A program made the translations under genes and the position numbers. DNA of 51,569 bases, taken from positions 1 to 51,569 of the forward strand of contig JAJZEC010000023.1 of the NCBI GenBank assembly GCA_021805825.1. The letters are read 5' to 3'. A model generated the notes under the pieces. That model did no database searches. It was not told the DNA's origin and worked only from the letters and a program-made list of their open reading frames with translations. This DNA is from Pseudomonadota bacterium (GTDB lineage: Bacteria > Pseudomonadota > Gammaproteobacteria > Burkholderiales > Burkholderiaceae_C). Shown here piece by piece: positions 17,985 to 27,366 of the stretch (within the stretch, counting starts at the first letter, position 1; each line of letters starts with the position of its first letter).

Positions 17985-18339
17985 GGGGGCTGCGCTGCAC
18001 GACCTCGATGCCCACGCCGTCGCAATCGGGAAAGATGTTGGGCTTGTCCACCCGCACCCGGACCTGCTGCACGCCGTCCAGCCCGAGCACGCGCGCGGCG
18101 ATGCGCCCGGCCAGTGTCTCCAGCATGTTCACATGGCCGCGCCCGACCTCCTCCAGCGCGATGGCGCGCAGCAGGCGGTAGTCCAGCACCTGTTCCACCT
18201 CGTCGGCGGCGGGCATCGCCGGGGCCTGCGGCAGCTCGGCGACCACCGAAACCAGCAGCTGCTGGCGTGCGCGCAGCTCGTGTTCCAGGATGCCGACGCT
18301 GGCCTGCACCCGCAGGCGCTCGAGCAGGATGGTGCGCAT
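17977..18339 (-). CDS. folB: Dihydroneopterin aldolase FolB
   Basis: Folate pathway enzyme converting dihydroneopterin to hydroxymethyl-dihydropterin. 120 aa from the ATG at 18339 ([21 protein letters not shown]); the family signature region LRVxxxxGxxxHE is intact and the conserved [16 protein letters not shown] is at the C-terminus. 10 bp downstream of the SDR gene and overlapping ttcA. Confidence 0.9.
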   Translation of the reverse strand: MRTILLERLRVQASVGILEHELRARQQLLVSVVAELPQAPAMPAADEVEQVLDYRLLRAIALEEVGRGHVNMLETLAGRIAARVLGLDGVQQVRVRVDKPNIFPDCDGVGIEVVQRSPRA

Positions 18340-18349
18340 GGTCGTCGGC

Positions 18350-19174
18350 TCAGTCGAAAGCGAAATCGCGCCCGCGCGGCTGCAGGTGCTGGCCGGCATC
18401 GACCAGCAGTTCGCAACCGCTGAGCGCGCCGTTGCGCAGGGCGAACAGCACGGCGTCGGCCACATCGGAGGCCGTGGGGCCATGGCCCAGCGGGCCGGAT
18501 TGCTGCAGCGCCTGCAGCCGGCTGTCGTCGATCAGCGCGCTGCCCAGGGTCATGCCTGGCGCCACCGACACCACGCGCAACTCAGGCGCGCAGGCCTGTG
18601 CCAGCAGGGTTGCGGCATGCCGCAGAGCGGCCTTGCTCAGGGTGTAGGAAAAATGATCCGGGTTCGGATTCCACAGCTTCTGGTCGAGCAGGTTGACCAC
18701 GCAGCCGCGCGCGCCGCGTGCCCGCAGGTGGCTGTGCAGGGCCTGTGCCAGCAGCACCGGGGCCAGGGTGTTGATGCGGTAGTGCAACAGGGCCTGCTCG
18801 ACCGACAGCTCGTGGATCGTGTCGTAGGCGAACAGCGAGGCGTTGTTGACCAGCGCGTCGAGCGCGCCGAAGGTCTGCAGCACCTGTGCCGGCAGCGCGC
18901 GCACCTGGGCCTCGTCGGCGAGGTCGGCGGCGAAGGCGGCGGCCCGCGCACCCCGCGCCCGCAACTCCTCGCACACACGCTGCGCGTCGGCCGCCGAGCC
19001 TCGGTAATGCACGGCCACATCCCAGCCGGCTTCGGCCAGACACCAGGCGATGGCCCGCCCGATGCGCCGCGCCGCGCCGGTCACCAGCACGACCGGTCGC
19101 CTCGCGCCGGTCGACGCAAGCTCCGGCCGCGGCGTGGATGCTGCGGCGTCTGCGGGCACTCGGGCTTCGGTCAT
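18350..19174 (-). CDS. Short-chain dehydrogenase/reductase, pteridine-reductase (FolM/PTR1) type
   Basis: NADPH-dependent SDR, 274 aa from the ATG at 19174. The cofactor motif VTGAARRIGRAIA carries the Arg-Arg characteristic of pteridine reductases and FolM rather than the usual TGxxxGxG. NNASLF and the catalytic YTLSKAAL (Tyr-x3-Lys) are present. Immediately followed by folB, which supports a role in dihydrofolate or dihydromonapterin reduction. Diverges from midA with 27 bp between starts. Confidence 0.82.
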   Translation of the reverse strand: MTEARVPADAAASTPRPELASTGARRPVVLVTGAARRIGRAIAWCLAEAGWDVAVHYRGSAADAQRVCEELRARGARAAAFAADLADEAQVRALPAQVLQTFGALDALVNNASLFAYDTIHELSVEQALLHYRINTLAPVLLAQALHSHLRARGARGCVVNLLDQKLWNPNPDHFSYTLSKAALRHAATLLAQACAPELRVVSVAPGMTLGSALIDDSRLQALQQSGPLGHGPTASDVADAVLFALRNGALSGCELLVDAGQHLQPRGRDFAFD

Positions 19175-19194
19175 CGGAGGCTGAAAACTACAAT
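19166..19194 (+). promoter_or_regulatory. Promoter of midA with -10 seven bases from the start codon
   Basis: TACAAT at 19189-19194, with TTCGGT 17 bp upstream (19166-19171). Transcription would begin within a base or two of the ATG at 19202, predicting a leaderless mRNA. The -35 lies inside the start of the divergent SDR gene. Confidence 0.45.
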
Positions 19195-19201
19195 CGCGGC
19201 G

Positions 19202-20395
19202 ATGGAGCAAACGACCAGTCTAGCGCCCGCGGGGCTGCCCGCGCCCGATGCCGGGCAGCTCGCGCGCGCGCAGCGCCTGCAACAGCACATCCTGCGGGAT
19301 ATCGCAGCCCACGGCGGCTGGATCGGATTCGACCGCTACATGCAGCTAGCGCTGTACGAGCCCGGGCTGGGCTACTACGCCGCGCAACCCGGAGTGCTCG
19401 GCGCCTGGGGCGGGCACAGCGACTTCATCACCGCGCCCGAACTCTCGCCGTTGTTCGCCGCCACGCTGGCGCGGCTGCTGGCGCGCATCGGGCAGGCCGA
19501 GGCATTGCACGACATCGTCGAATTCGGCGCCGGCAGCGCGCGCCTGGCCTGCGACCTGCTGCACGAACTGGCCGCCGACGCCTCCTGGCTGCCGCGGCAA
19601 TACGTCATCGTCGAGGTCTCGGCAGCGATGCGCCAGCGCCAGCAGCAGGCGGTGGCCGCACTGCCGGCCGATCTCGCCCGCCGCGTGGTGTGGTGGGATC
19701 ACCTGCCCGAGCGCTTCGACGCGCTGGTGCTGGGCAACGAGGTGCTCGACGCCATGCCGGTGCGCCTGCTGCAGCGCGAGGATGAAGGCTGGATGGAGCG
19801 CGGGGTGGTGGCCGCCGGCGACGGCGCGCTGGACTGGGGCCTGCGCGCACTGCCCGTCGGCACGCGCCTGCGCCCGACGCTGCAGTGCCTGCCGCCGGGC
19901 AGCGTGACCGAGTGGCACCAGGCAGCGCAGGCCTGGATCGGCACCCTCGCCGACCACCTGGGTCGCGGGGTCGCGCTGCTGTTCGACTACGGCTTTCCGG
20001 CACGCGAATACGACCACCCGCAGCGCAGTGCCGGTACCCTGCGCTGCCACCGCGGGCACCGCGTGCACGACCAGCCACTGTGGCAGCCCGGTCTGTCGGA
20101 CATCACCGCCCATGTCGACTTCAGCGCGGTGGCCGCCGCAGCGGGCAACGGCGGCCTGCACGTCCTGGGCTATGCCAGCCAGGCGCGCGCACTGCTCAAC
20201 TGGGGACTGCTCGACATCCTCGCGCCGCGCATCGCCGGCGGCGGCAGCGAGGCTGCGCGTCTGTGCGCGGGGGTCCAGAAATTGCTGGGCGAACATGAAA
20301 TGGGCGAATTGTTCAAGGTCATCGCCCTTGGCCGCGGTCTGTCCTGCGGGGCCTCGCTGGTCGGCGACGGCGACCGCTGCGCGGCGCTGGATTGA
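19202..20395 (+). CDS. MidA/NDUFAF7-family SAM-dependent methyltransferase
   Basis: 397 aa. COG1565 family: FDRYMQLALYEPGLGYY near the N-terminus, SDFITAPELSPLF, the SAM-site motif IVEFGAGSARLA, and LGNEVLDAMPVR. Eukaryotic relatives (NDUFAF7) methylate an arginine of complex I; bacterial substrates are unknown. ATG at 19202 has no ribosome binding site and sits 7 nt after a TACAAT box, so translation may be leaderless. Followed 9 bp later by a DUF2905 gene. Confidence 0.88.
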   Translation: MEQTTSLAPAGLPAPDAGQLARAQRLQQHILRDIAAHGGWIGFDRYMQLALYEPGLGYYAAQPGVLGAWGGHSDFITAPELSPLFAATLARLLARIGQAEALHDIVEFGAGSARLACDLLHELAADASWLPRQYVIVEVSAAMRQRQQQAVAALPADLARRVVWWDHLPERFDALVLGNEVLDAMPVRLLQREDEGWMERGVVAAGDGALDWGLRALPVGTRLRPTLQCLPPGSVTEWHQAAQAWIGTLADHLGRGVALLFDYGFPAREYDHPQRSAGTLRCHRGHRVHDQPLWQPGLSDITAHVDFSAVAAAAGNGGLHVLGYASQARALLNWGLLDILAPRIAGGGSEAARLCAGVQKLLGEHEMGELFKVIALGRGLSCGASLVGDGDRCAALD

Positions 20396-20404
20396 GGCCA
20401 CGCC

Positions 20405-20596
20405 TTGAACCCCCTGGGCTGGCTGCTGGGCAGCATCGTCCTCACCCTGCTGCTGCCCTGGCTGAGCCGCTTCGGCTTCGGGCGCATGCCCCTCGACCTG
20501 CGTTGGCGGATGTTCGGCAGGAACTGGCTGCTGCCACTGGGCTCGCTAAGCCTGCTCTGGCTGGCGCTGTGGCTGTTCGACCACCTGCTGCGTTGA
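20405..20596 (+). CDS. DUF2905-like small membrane protein
   Basis: 63 aa starting at TTG, preceded by GAGG with normal spacing; no ATG start is available. Two hydrophobic helices flank the FGFGRMPLDLR motif that matches the GRLPGDI-like core of DUF2905. Function unknown. Its last 51 bp overlap the 3' end of the convergent MFS gene. Confidence 0.6.
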   Translation: MNPLGWLLGSIVLTLLLPWLSRFGFGRMPLDLRWRMFGRNWLLPLGSLSLLWLALWLFDHLLR

Positions 20597-21793
20597 TGCG
20601 CGCGCCGGCCAGACGCGCAGCGCGATGGCGGCAATCAGCACCTGCACCAGCAGCACCACCGCGACACAGCCGGGCCATCCGGCGCGCGCCCACACTGCGC
20701 TGGGCGCAAAGGCGCCCAGGCTGCCGCCGAGGTAGTAGCACATCACGTACAGCCCGACCGCGCTGGAGCGGGCCTGGCGCGCGAACACCGGAACCTGCGA
20801 GGTCGCCATGCTCTGCGCGATGAACACCCCGCTGGAACTCAGGGTCAGTCCGAGCACGATCAGCCCCAGGCTGGGCAGCAGGGTCAGCAGCATGCCCAGC
20901 GCGGAGGCGGCCACGCCGAAGGCGAACACCTGGCGCTGGCCGAAGCGCCAGGCCAGGCGGCCGGCCAGCGGCGTGATCAGCATGCCCAGCAGATAGACGG
21001 TGAACAGCAGGCTGATCTGGCGCAGGTCGAGATCGTAGGGTGCGTCGGCGAGATGAAAGCTGGCGTAGGTGAAGGTGCAGACCTGCGAGAACAGGATGCC
21101 GAAGCCGATCGCGTAGGTCGCCAGCAGCAGCGGGTTGCGCAGGTGCTGCGGCAGGTCGACCATCGACGCGCGCAGCCCGGTGCTGGCCCGAAAGCGCGAC
21201 GAGCGCGGCAGCCAGGCGGCGATCAGGGGCACGAAGGCGACGTTGATCAGCCCGAGCACGACGAAGGCGGCCTGCCAGTCCCAGCGCGCGGTGGCCAGGC
21301 CAGCGATGAAGCGGCCCAGGAAGCCCCCGCCCACCGAACCGGCGATGTACAGCGCGGTGACCGCAGGCACCTCGCCGGCCGGCCACTCCTCGCCGATGTA
21401 GGCCACGGTGCTGGTGAAGATCCCGGGGATGCACAAGCCTTCGAGCAGCCTCCAGAACAGCAGTGCGTGCAGCGACTGCGCGCTGGCGGCGAGCAGGGTG
21501 GTGGCCGCCAGCGCCGCAATCGAGCACAGCAGCACCCGCCGGCGGCCGAAGCTGTCCGACACGCTGCCCGAGAACGGCGCGGCCACCGCCACCGCCAGGG
21601 TGGTGAAGGTCAGCGTCAGGCTGAGCTCGGCGACGCCCGCATGGAACACGCTGCGCAACGAGGGCAGCAGGCCCTGGGTCACGTACATGGTGAAAAACGC
21701 GCTCATGCCGGCGGCCACCACCGCGACGCGCGCGCGCCAGCTCGGCTGCGCCAGCCGCGGCGCGGCCAGACCAGTGATCGAAGGGGAAGACAT
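20546..21793 (-). CDS. MFS transporter, YnfM-like
   Basis: 415 aa from the ATG at 21793, about 12 hydrophobic helices. MFS motif A appears as GSVSDSFGRRRVL after helix 2 and again, degenerate, as GRLAWRFGQRQ in the second half. Divergent from a LysR regulator, an arrangement like ynfL-ynfM in E. coli, so it is probably a drug or metabolite exporter controlled by that regulator. Substrate unknown. The 3' end overlaps the convergent DUF2905 gene. Confidence 0.83.
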   Translation of the reverse strand: MSSPSITGLAAPRLAQPSWRARVAVVAAGMSAFFTMYVTQGLLPSLRSVFHAGVAELSLTLTFTTLAVAVAAPFSGSVSDSFGRRRVLLCSIAALAATTLLAASAQSLHALLFWRLLEGLCIPGIFTSTVAYIGEEWPAGEVPAVTALYIAGSVGGGFLGRFIAGLATARWDWQAAFVVLGLINVAFVPLIAAWLPRSSRFRASTGLRASMVDLPQHLRNPLLLATYAIGFGILFSQVCTFTYASFHLADAPYDLDLRQISLLFTVYLLGMLITPLAGRLAWRFGQRQVFAFGVAASALGMLLTLLPSLGLIVLGLTLSSSGVFIAQSMATSQVPVFARQARSSAVGLYVMCYYLGGSLGAFAPSAVWARAGWPGCVAVVLLVQVLIAAIALRVWPARASTQQVVEQPQRQPEQA

Positions 21794-21912
21794 GCGGAGG
21801 GGCTCAGGGGGCAGGGGTGCGCGGGCTGTGGCGCACCGTCTCAACGCCCAGCCTAGTTCTGACGCTTTGATATGTGAAATCGATTTTTTGTCTATTCCTA
21901 TATGATTTTGAT
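21794..21912. promoter_or_regulatory. Divergent MFS/LysR control region
   Basis: 119 bp, strikingly AT-rich against the surroundings. A 9-bp direct repeat TTTGATATG occurs at 21866-21874 and 21907-21915. On the minus strand TTCACA, 17 bp, TAGGCT makes a fair promoter for the MFS gene. LysR regulators usually bind T-N11-A sites in such regions; I could not single one out. Confidence 0.5.
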
Positions 21913-22809
21913 ATGGACTTGCAGGATCTGCGTGCCTTTCTGGCGGTCGCCGAAGAGCGGCATTTTTCGCGCGCGGCGCAGCGGCTGCATATTTCGCAGC
22001 CACCGCTTTCGCAGCGCATCGCCGCACTGGAGCGCAAACTGGGCGTGGTGCTGTTCCTGCGCGGGCGCGGCGGCGTGCGCCTCAGCGCCGCCGGGCAGGC
22101 CCTGCTGCCGCAGGCGCGGGCGGTGCTGGAGCAGGCGGCGCGGGCGGTCGAGATCGCGCAACGCGCCGGGCGCGGGGAAAGCGGTCAGCTGTCGATCGGT
22201 TTCGCCGGATCGATGCCCTTTTCCGAGCTGCTGCCCAGGCTGCTGCGCGGCTTCCGCCAGGCCTGGCCGCAGGTGCGGCTGCAATTGCGCGAGCAGTCCT
22301 CGAGTGAACAGCTGCGCCAGATCCTGGATCATGGACTCGACGTGGGATTCCTGCGGCCGCCGCGCGACCTGGCTGCGGCGGCGCTGTGCACCCGGGTGCT
22401 GCAGCGCGAACGCCTGTACGTGGCGCTGCACAGCGAACACGCGCTGGCGCGGCGGCCGGCGCTGGCGCTGGCCGAACTGCGCGAACAGCCCTTCATCCTC
22501 TACAGCGTGGAGTTCGGCTCCGGGCTGCGCGAGCATATTCTGCAGCTGTGCCTGCAGGCCGGAGTCAGTCCGCAGGTGGTGCAGGACGTGCATGAAATGC
22601 CCACGTTGATCAGCCTGGTGTCGGCCGGCATCGGCCTCGGCCTGGTGACCGAATCGATGCAGCGCGCCAGCGTCCCCTTCGTGCGCCATGTCCCGCTCTC
22701 GGACGCGCAGGCCAGCAGCGATATCGTGCTGTGCTGGCGACGCGACGACGACTCCCCCGTGTTGCGCAACTTCCTGCAGCTGGCCCTCGCCGAGGCCCCC
22801 GCGGGCTGA
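21913..22809 (+). CDS. LysR-family transcriptional regulator
   Basis: 298 aa from the ATG at 21913 (MDLQDLRAFLAVAEE). Winged helix-turn-helix in the first 60 residues (HFSRAAQRLHISQPPLSQRIAALE), then a periplasmic-binding-like effector domain. An upstream in-frame ATG at 21874 would add 13 residues from AT-rich promoter DNA and is unlikely. Probable regulator of the divergent MFS gene and of itself. Confidence 0.88.
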   Translation: MDLQDLRAFLAVAEERHFSRAAQRLHISQPPLSQRIAALERKLGVVLFLRGRGGVRLSAAGQALLPQARAVLEQAARAVEIAQRAGRGESGQLSIGFAGSMPFSELLPRLLRGFRQAWPQVRLQLREQSSSEQLRQILDHGLDVGFLRPPRDLAAAALCTRVLQRERLYVALHSEHALARRPALALAELREQPFILYSVEFGSGLREHILQLCLQAGVSPQVVQDVHEMPTLISLVSAGIGLGLVTESMQRASVPFVRHVPLSDAQASSDIVLCWRRDDDSPVLRNFLQLALAEAPAG

Positions 22810-22825
22810 ATGCCCGTCGGCGCCT

Positions 22826-24100
22826 TCAGCGATCGAGGGCCTGCAGCGCCTGCCGCACGCGCGCGCTGCGCGCCTGCGTCACCGCGGCGCCGATGGCCGA
22901 ACCGCGGGCTCCGCTGCGCGCCGCCGCGGCAGCCACCGCGCCGCCGTCCACCGCGAGCGCGGCCTGCAGCGCGGCGCGCAGCCGCTGCGCCTGGGGATAG
23001 GGCTTGCGCGCGAAGTCGCCGCCGCGCCCCAGATGGTCGGCGCGACAGGCCTGCAGCAACTGCTCGAAGCGCTGCGGCCGGCGCAGCGCGTCGCAACGCT
23101 GCAGCAGAGCCAGCACCTCGTCGGCGGCGCAGTCCCCGCTGCGGTGCACATGGTCATGTTCGGCCGCGGCCAGCGCGGCCAGTTCGGCGCAATCGCCGGC
23201 CACCCGCAGGCGCGCGGCGATGCCGGCGGCCAGCGCCACGCCGCGGGCCTCGTGCCCGGGGTGCCGGGGCCATTCGCCGCGTGGGGTCGTCGCCTTGCCC
23301 AGATCGTGCATCAGGCAGGCCCAACGCACCGCGAGCGGCGCCTCCTCGGCGGCCGCCGCCTGCAGCACCAGCATCAGGTGCTCCCCGCAATCGACCTCCG
23401 GATGCGCATGGGCGGGCTGCGGCACGCCCCACAAGGCATCGACCTCGGGCAGCAGGCGTGCCAGCGCGCCGCAGTCGCGCAACACCTCGAACAGGCGCCG
23501 TGGCGCCGGCTCCATCAGGCCGCGCGCAAGCTCCTGCCACACGCGCTCGGCGACCAGGGCATCGACCTCCCCGTCGGCGACCATCTGCCGCATCAGCCCC
23601 AGGGTGTCAGCGTGGACGTGGAAGTCGGGCAGGCGCGCGGCAAAGCGCGCCACGCGCAGGATGCGCACCGGATCCTCGACGAAGGCCGGCCCGACATGGC
23701 GCAGCACGCGCAGCTGCAGGTCGCGCTGCCCGCCCCAGGGATCGATGATGCGCCCCTGCTCGTCCTGCGCCATGGCATTGATCGTCAGGTCGCGTCGCTG
23801 CAGATCGTCCTCCAGACGCACCGAAGGATCCGCATGCACCGCGAAACCACGGTAGCCGGCCGCCGTCTTGCGCTCGGTGCGCGCCAGCGCGTACTCGGCC
23901 CCGCTGCGCGGGTGCAGGAACACCGGGAAGTCGCGCCCGACGGGGCGAAAGCCGGCATCGAGCATCTGCTGCGCGCTGGCGCCGACGACCACCCAGTCGC
24001 GGTCGTGCACCGGCCGCCCGAGCAGGGCGTCGCGCACGGCGCCGCCGACGACATAGGCTCGCCCCGGAACGCGCGACCCGGCGTCGCCCTGTGCGCTCAC
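22826..24100 (-). CDS. cca: Multifunctional CCA-adding enzyme (tRNA nucleotidyltransferase with HD domain)
   Basis: Adds CCA to tRNA 3' ends. N-terminal nucleotidyltransferase: [21 protein letters not shown] with the catalytic acidic residues, [10 protein letters not shown], and [16 protein letters not shown]. An HD domain follows ([18 protein letters not shown]), which places it with the multifunctional Cca of E. coli type. I use the GTG at 24100 (424 aa), 10 bp after the fadD stop; an ATG at 24157 would overlap fadD by 47 bp with non-conserved sequence. The start is uncertain. Confidence 0.88.
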   Translation of the reverse strand: MSAQGDAGSRVPGRAYVVGGAVRDALLGRPVHDRDWVVVGASAQQMLDAGFRPVGRDFPVFLHPRSGAEYALARTERKTAAGYRGFAVHADPSVRLEDDLQRRDLTINAMAQDEQGRIIDPWGGQRDLQLRVLRHVGPAFVEDPVRILRVARFAARLPDFHVHADTLGLMRQMVADGEVDALVAERVWQELARGLMEPAPRRLFEVLRDCGALARLLPEVDALWGVPQPAHAHPEVDCGEHLMLVLQAAAAEEAPLAVRWACLMHDLGKATTPRGEWPRHPGHEARGVALAAGIAARLRVAGDCAELAALAAAEHDHVHRSGDCAADEVLALLQRCDALRRPQRFEQLLQACRADHLGRGGDFARKPYPQAQRLRAALQAALAVDGGAVAAAAARSGARGSAIGAAVTQARSARVRQALQALDR

Positions 24101-24110
24101 GAGCGTGCGC

Positions 24111-25817
24111 TCACGGGCCTGCGGTCGCGTCGGTGCCGGACTGCAGCACCTGCTCACGCAGCGTTCGCCGCAGGATCTTGCCGACCGGCGTCTTCGGCAG
24201 TTCGTCGCGGAACTCGATGCGCCGCGGGCGCTTGTAGCCGGTCAGCCGTTCGGCCAGATAGGCACGCAGCGTGGCCGCGTCCAGCGCGGGGTCGCTGCGC
24301 ACGACGAACAAGAGCACGGCCTCGCCGCTGTCGGCATCCGGAACCCCCACCGCGGCGGCCTCCAGCACACCGGGATGGGACACCGCGACGTCCTCGATCT
24401 CGTTCGGATAGACGTTGAAGCCCGACACCAGGATCATGTCCTTCTTGCGGTCGACGATGCGCACATAGCCCTGGGCGTCGATCACCCCGAGGTCGCCGGT
24501 GCGGAAGAATCCGTCGTCGGTGAACACCTGCCGCGTCTCCTGCTCGCGATTCCAGTAGCCCCGCATCACCTGCGGCCCGCGCACCGCGAGCTCGCCGACC
24601 TGCCCGTTCGGCAGCGGCTGGCCCTGCTCGTCGAGAACGATGAGCTCCGTCGAAGGCAGGGGCATGCCGATGGAACCCGAGAAGTGGTCGGTGTCGGTCG
24701 GGTTGCAGCACACCGAAGGCGAGGTCTCCGACAGGCCATAGCCCTCGCTGATCGGGCAGCCGGTGCGTTGCAGCCATTGCCGCGCCACCTCTTCCTGCAC
24801 CGCCATGCCTCCGCCGAGGGATACCCGCAGCCCGGAAATGTTCAGGCGGGAGAAATCGGGGTGGTGCAGCAGGGCGTTGTACAAGGTGTTGACGGCGGGG
24901 AACACATGCAGTTCGTAGCGCGACAGCTCCGCGATGGTGCCCTTCAGGTCGCGCGGGTTCGCGACCAGGATGATCATGTTGCCCTCGAAGGCCGACAGCA
25001 TCATCACCACCGTGAAGGCGAAGATGTGGTACAGCGGCAAGGCGCAGACGATGTTGATCGTTCCCGGCATCGGGTGCTTGCGCAGCGCGGGCTGGTTCCA
25101 GGCCGAGCTCTGCAGCACGTTGGCGACCAGGTTGCGGTGGCTCAGGGCGGCGCCCTTGGACACCCCGGTCGTGCCCCCCGTGTACTGCAGCAGCGCGACC
25201 TCCTCCGACTGCGGCTCGGCCTCGCGCAGCGCCAGCCCCCGCCCCTCGCGCAGCGCGTCGAGGAAGCGCCGATGCCCGGGCAGCGAGAAGGCGCGCACCA
25301 GGTGCCGCACACGCCGCACGACGAAATGCACCAGCGGGCGGCGCACAGCCCCCAGCATGTCGGCCAGCCCGCTGATCAGCACCACGCGCAGCGCGCCGCG
25401 CTCGCTCACCTGCTCCAGCGTGGCGGCGAAATTCTCCAGCAGCACGATCGCGCTGGCACCGCTGTCGCGCAGCTGATGTTCGAGTTCGCGCGGCGTGTAG
25501 AGCGGGTTCACGTTGACCACCACCAGCCCGGCGCGCAGCGCAGCGGCCGCGGCGATCGGGTACTGCGGCACATTGGGCATCATCAGCGCGATGCGCTCGC
25601 CGGGACGCAGCCCCTGCTGCTGCAGCCAGGCCGCCAGCGCTGCCGAATCGCGATCCCATTGCGCGTAGGTCGTGCGTCGGCCCATGAACGCGAAGGCCGG
25701 GCGCTCGGCGTAGCGCGCGAAGCTGCGCCGCAGAAGCTCGGGCAGCGAAGGGCAGGCGTCGGGGTCGATTTCGGCGGGCACCCCCGCAGGGTAATGGGCA
25801 AGCCAGGGACGGTCCAT
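24111..25817 (-). CDS. fadD: Long-chain fatty-acid-CoA ligase
   Basis: AMP-forming acyl-CoA synthetase, 568 aa from the ATG at 25817. The ATP/AMP motif [21 protein letters not shown], the [10 protein letters not shown] hinge and the C-terminal catalytic Lys motif TPVGKILRR are all present, as is a [14 protein letters not shown] segment typical of FadD. A perfect 20-bp palindrome 45 bp upstream suggests TetR-type control. Confidence 0.88.
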   Translation of the reverse strand: MDRPWLAHYPAGVPAEIDPDACPSLPELLRRSFARYAERPAFAFMGRRTTYAQWDRDSAALAAWLQQQGLRPGERIALMMPNVPQYPIAAAAALRAGLVVVNVNPLYTPRELEHQLRDSGASAIVLLENFAATLEQVSERGALRVVLISGLADMLGAVRRPLVHFVVRRVRHLVRAFSLPGHRRFLDALREGRGLALREAEPQSEEVALLQYTGGTTGVSKGAALSHRNLVANVLQSSAWNQPALRKHPMPGTINIVCALPLYHIFAFTVVMMLSAFEGNMIILVANPRDLKGTIAELSRYELHVFPAVNTLYNALLHHPDFSRLNISGLRVSLGGGMAVQEEVARQWLQRTGCPISEGYGLSETSPSVCCNPTDTDHFSGSIGMPLPSTELIVLDEQGQPLPNGQVGELAVRGPQVMRGYWNREQETRQVFTDDGFFRTGDLGVIDAQGYVRIVDRKKDMILVSGFNVYPNEIEDVAVSHPGVLEAAAVGVPDADSGEAVLLFVVRSDPALDAATLRAYLAERLTGYKRPRRIEFRDELPKTPVGKILRRTLREQVLQSGTDATAGP

Positions 25818-25861
25818 CGGCGGATCCTCGCGTATCCGGGCCCGTTGGCGGCCCGAAAATA

Positions 25862-25881
25862 AAACGAACGATCGTTCGTTT
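25862..25881. promoter_or_regulatory. 20-bp perfect palindrome, probable TetR-family operator
   Basis: Arms AAACGAACGA and TCGTTCGTTT, symmetric about 25871/25872. It lies 45 bp upstream of the fadD start. The ACGAACG/CGTTCGT type is common for TetR-family repressors of fatty-acid degradation genes. The cognate regulator is not in the window. Confidence 0.65.
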
Positions 25882-25976
25882 CGTTCCAGCACGAAGGATA
25901 ACCCCTGTCGCCGCACTTGAACAGTACGGCCGCCCCGGCCCACGCTGGCAACCGGGGCATCGCAGCGCTGCCGGGC

Positions 25977-27074
25977 TCAGGTATCGGCAACCTTGATGCT
26001 GGGAAAGCGTGCCGAGTAGTCGCGCGCGCGCTGCGCCACCGCGGCGCCGAGGCGGCGCGCGATGCTCAGGTATTCGCGCGCCGCGTCGCCCTCGGGATCG
26101 GCCACCACGCTGGGGTTGCCGCCGTCGGCCTGCTCGCGGATGCGCAGATCCAGCGGCAGAGACCCCAGCAACTGCACGTCGAAGTCCTCGGCCATGCGCT
26201 GCCCGCCTCCGCTGCCGAAGATCGGTTCGACATGCCCGCACCGGGAACAGCGGTGGGTGGACATGTTCTCGACGATTCCCAACACGGGCACCTGCACCTT
26301 CTCGAACATGCGCAGGCCCTTGCGGGCGTCGAGCAGCGCGATGTCCTGCGGGGTGGTCACGATCACCGCGCCGGTCAACGGGACGCGCTGACTGAGGGTG
26401 AGCTGAATGTCGCCGGTTCCCGGAGGCATGTCGACGATCAGGTAATCCAGATCCTGCCACTGGGTCTGGTGCAGCAGCTGCTCCAGCGCCTGCGTGGCCA
26501 TCGGGCCGCGCCAGATCATCGGCGTGTCGGCATCCATCAGTACGCCGATGGACATCACCTGCAGTCCATGGCTGCGCATCGGCTCCATGGTCTTGCCGTC
26601 GCTGCTCTGCGGACGCCCCTGCAGGCCGAGCATCATCTGCTGCGAGGGGCCGTAGATGTCGGCATCGAGCAGCCCGACCTGTGCGCCTTCGGCGGCCAGC
26701 GCCAGCGCCAGGTTGGCTGCCGTGGTGCTCTTGCCCACGCCGCCCTTGCCCGAGGCCACGGCGATTACGTTGCGCACCCCGTCGAGCGTGCGCATGCCGC
26801 GCTGCACCGCATGCGCCTGGACGCGCATGGAGAGGTCGACCTCGATCGCGCGCCCTTGCGCCAGGCCGGCCAGCGCCTGGGAGGCCGCCGCGCGCAGCGC
26901 ATCCCACTGGCTGCGTGCGGGATAGCCCAGTTGCAGCTGCAGCCGAATGCGCTCGGCATCGACCTCGACCTTGCGCAGCACGCGGGCGGCGCGCAGGCCC
27001 TGGCCGCTTCCGGGGTCGGCGACGTTGTCGAGGGCCTGTTCGATCTGCTCCTGGGTGGGCGTAGTGCTGGACAT
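25977..27074 (-). CDS. apbC: Iron-sulfur cluster carrier ApbC (Mrp family)
   Basis: Mrp/NBP35-type P-loop ATPase that carries Fe-S clusters. 365 aa from the ATG at 27074. N-terminal DUF59/MIP18 domain (LDNVADPGSG), then the deviant Walker A SGKGGVGKST, DADIYGPS, DMPPGTGD and the cluster-binding CSRC pair in HRCSRCGHVE. The usual second-domain residues are intact. Divergent from metG, as in many betaproteobacteria. Confidence 0.93.
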   Translation of the reverse strand: MSSTTPTQEQIEQALDNVADPGSGQGLRAARVLRKVEVDAERIRLQLQLGYPARSQWDALRAAASQALAGLAQGRAIEVDLSMRVQAHAVQRGMRTLDGVRNVIAVASGKGGVGKSTTAANLALALAAEGAQVGLLDADIYGPSQQMMLGLQGRPQSSDGKTMEPMRSHGLQVMSIGVLMDADTPMIWRGPMATQALEQLLHQTQWQDLDYLIVDMPPGTGDIQLTLSQRVPLTGAVIVTTPQDIALLDARKGLRMFEKVQVPVLGIVENMSTHRCSRCGHVEPIFGSGGGQRMAEDFDVQLLGSLPLDLRIREQADGGNPSVVADPEGDAAREYLSIARRLGAAVAQRARDYSARFPSIKVADT

Positions 27075-27366
27075 GGTCGGTAGCGCCGACGCGGGTCGGC
27101 CGGGGGTGGTGCAGGAAAGGGGAATCGGCGGCATGCCGCGCGCGCGCGGCGCGTCGAGGCCCCTTCAGTCTAGTCGGCAGTAGCGCCGCCTGCCCGCGCC
27201 GCCGCCGCCAGCTGCCTACAATGTCGGCCTCGCGGCCCGCGCGGCGCCCGGTGCCGGGCGCGCGGCGCCTGCCGCGGCCCCGGCCCGGATTCCGATCCGC
27301 TGGCCTTCCGATCCACGGCCGCCCGCGGCAAGTGCCGCCGACGCCAACCGCCCCAGGATGCCGCCG

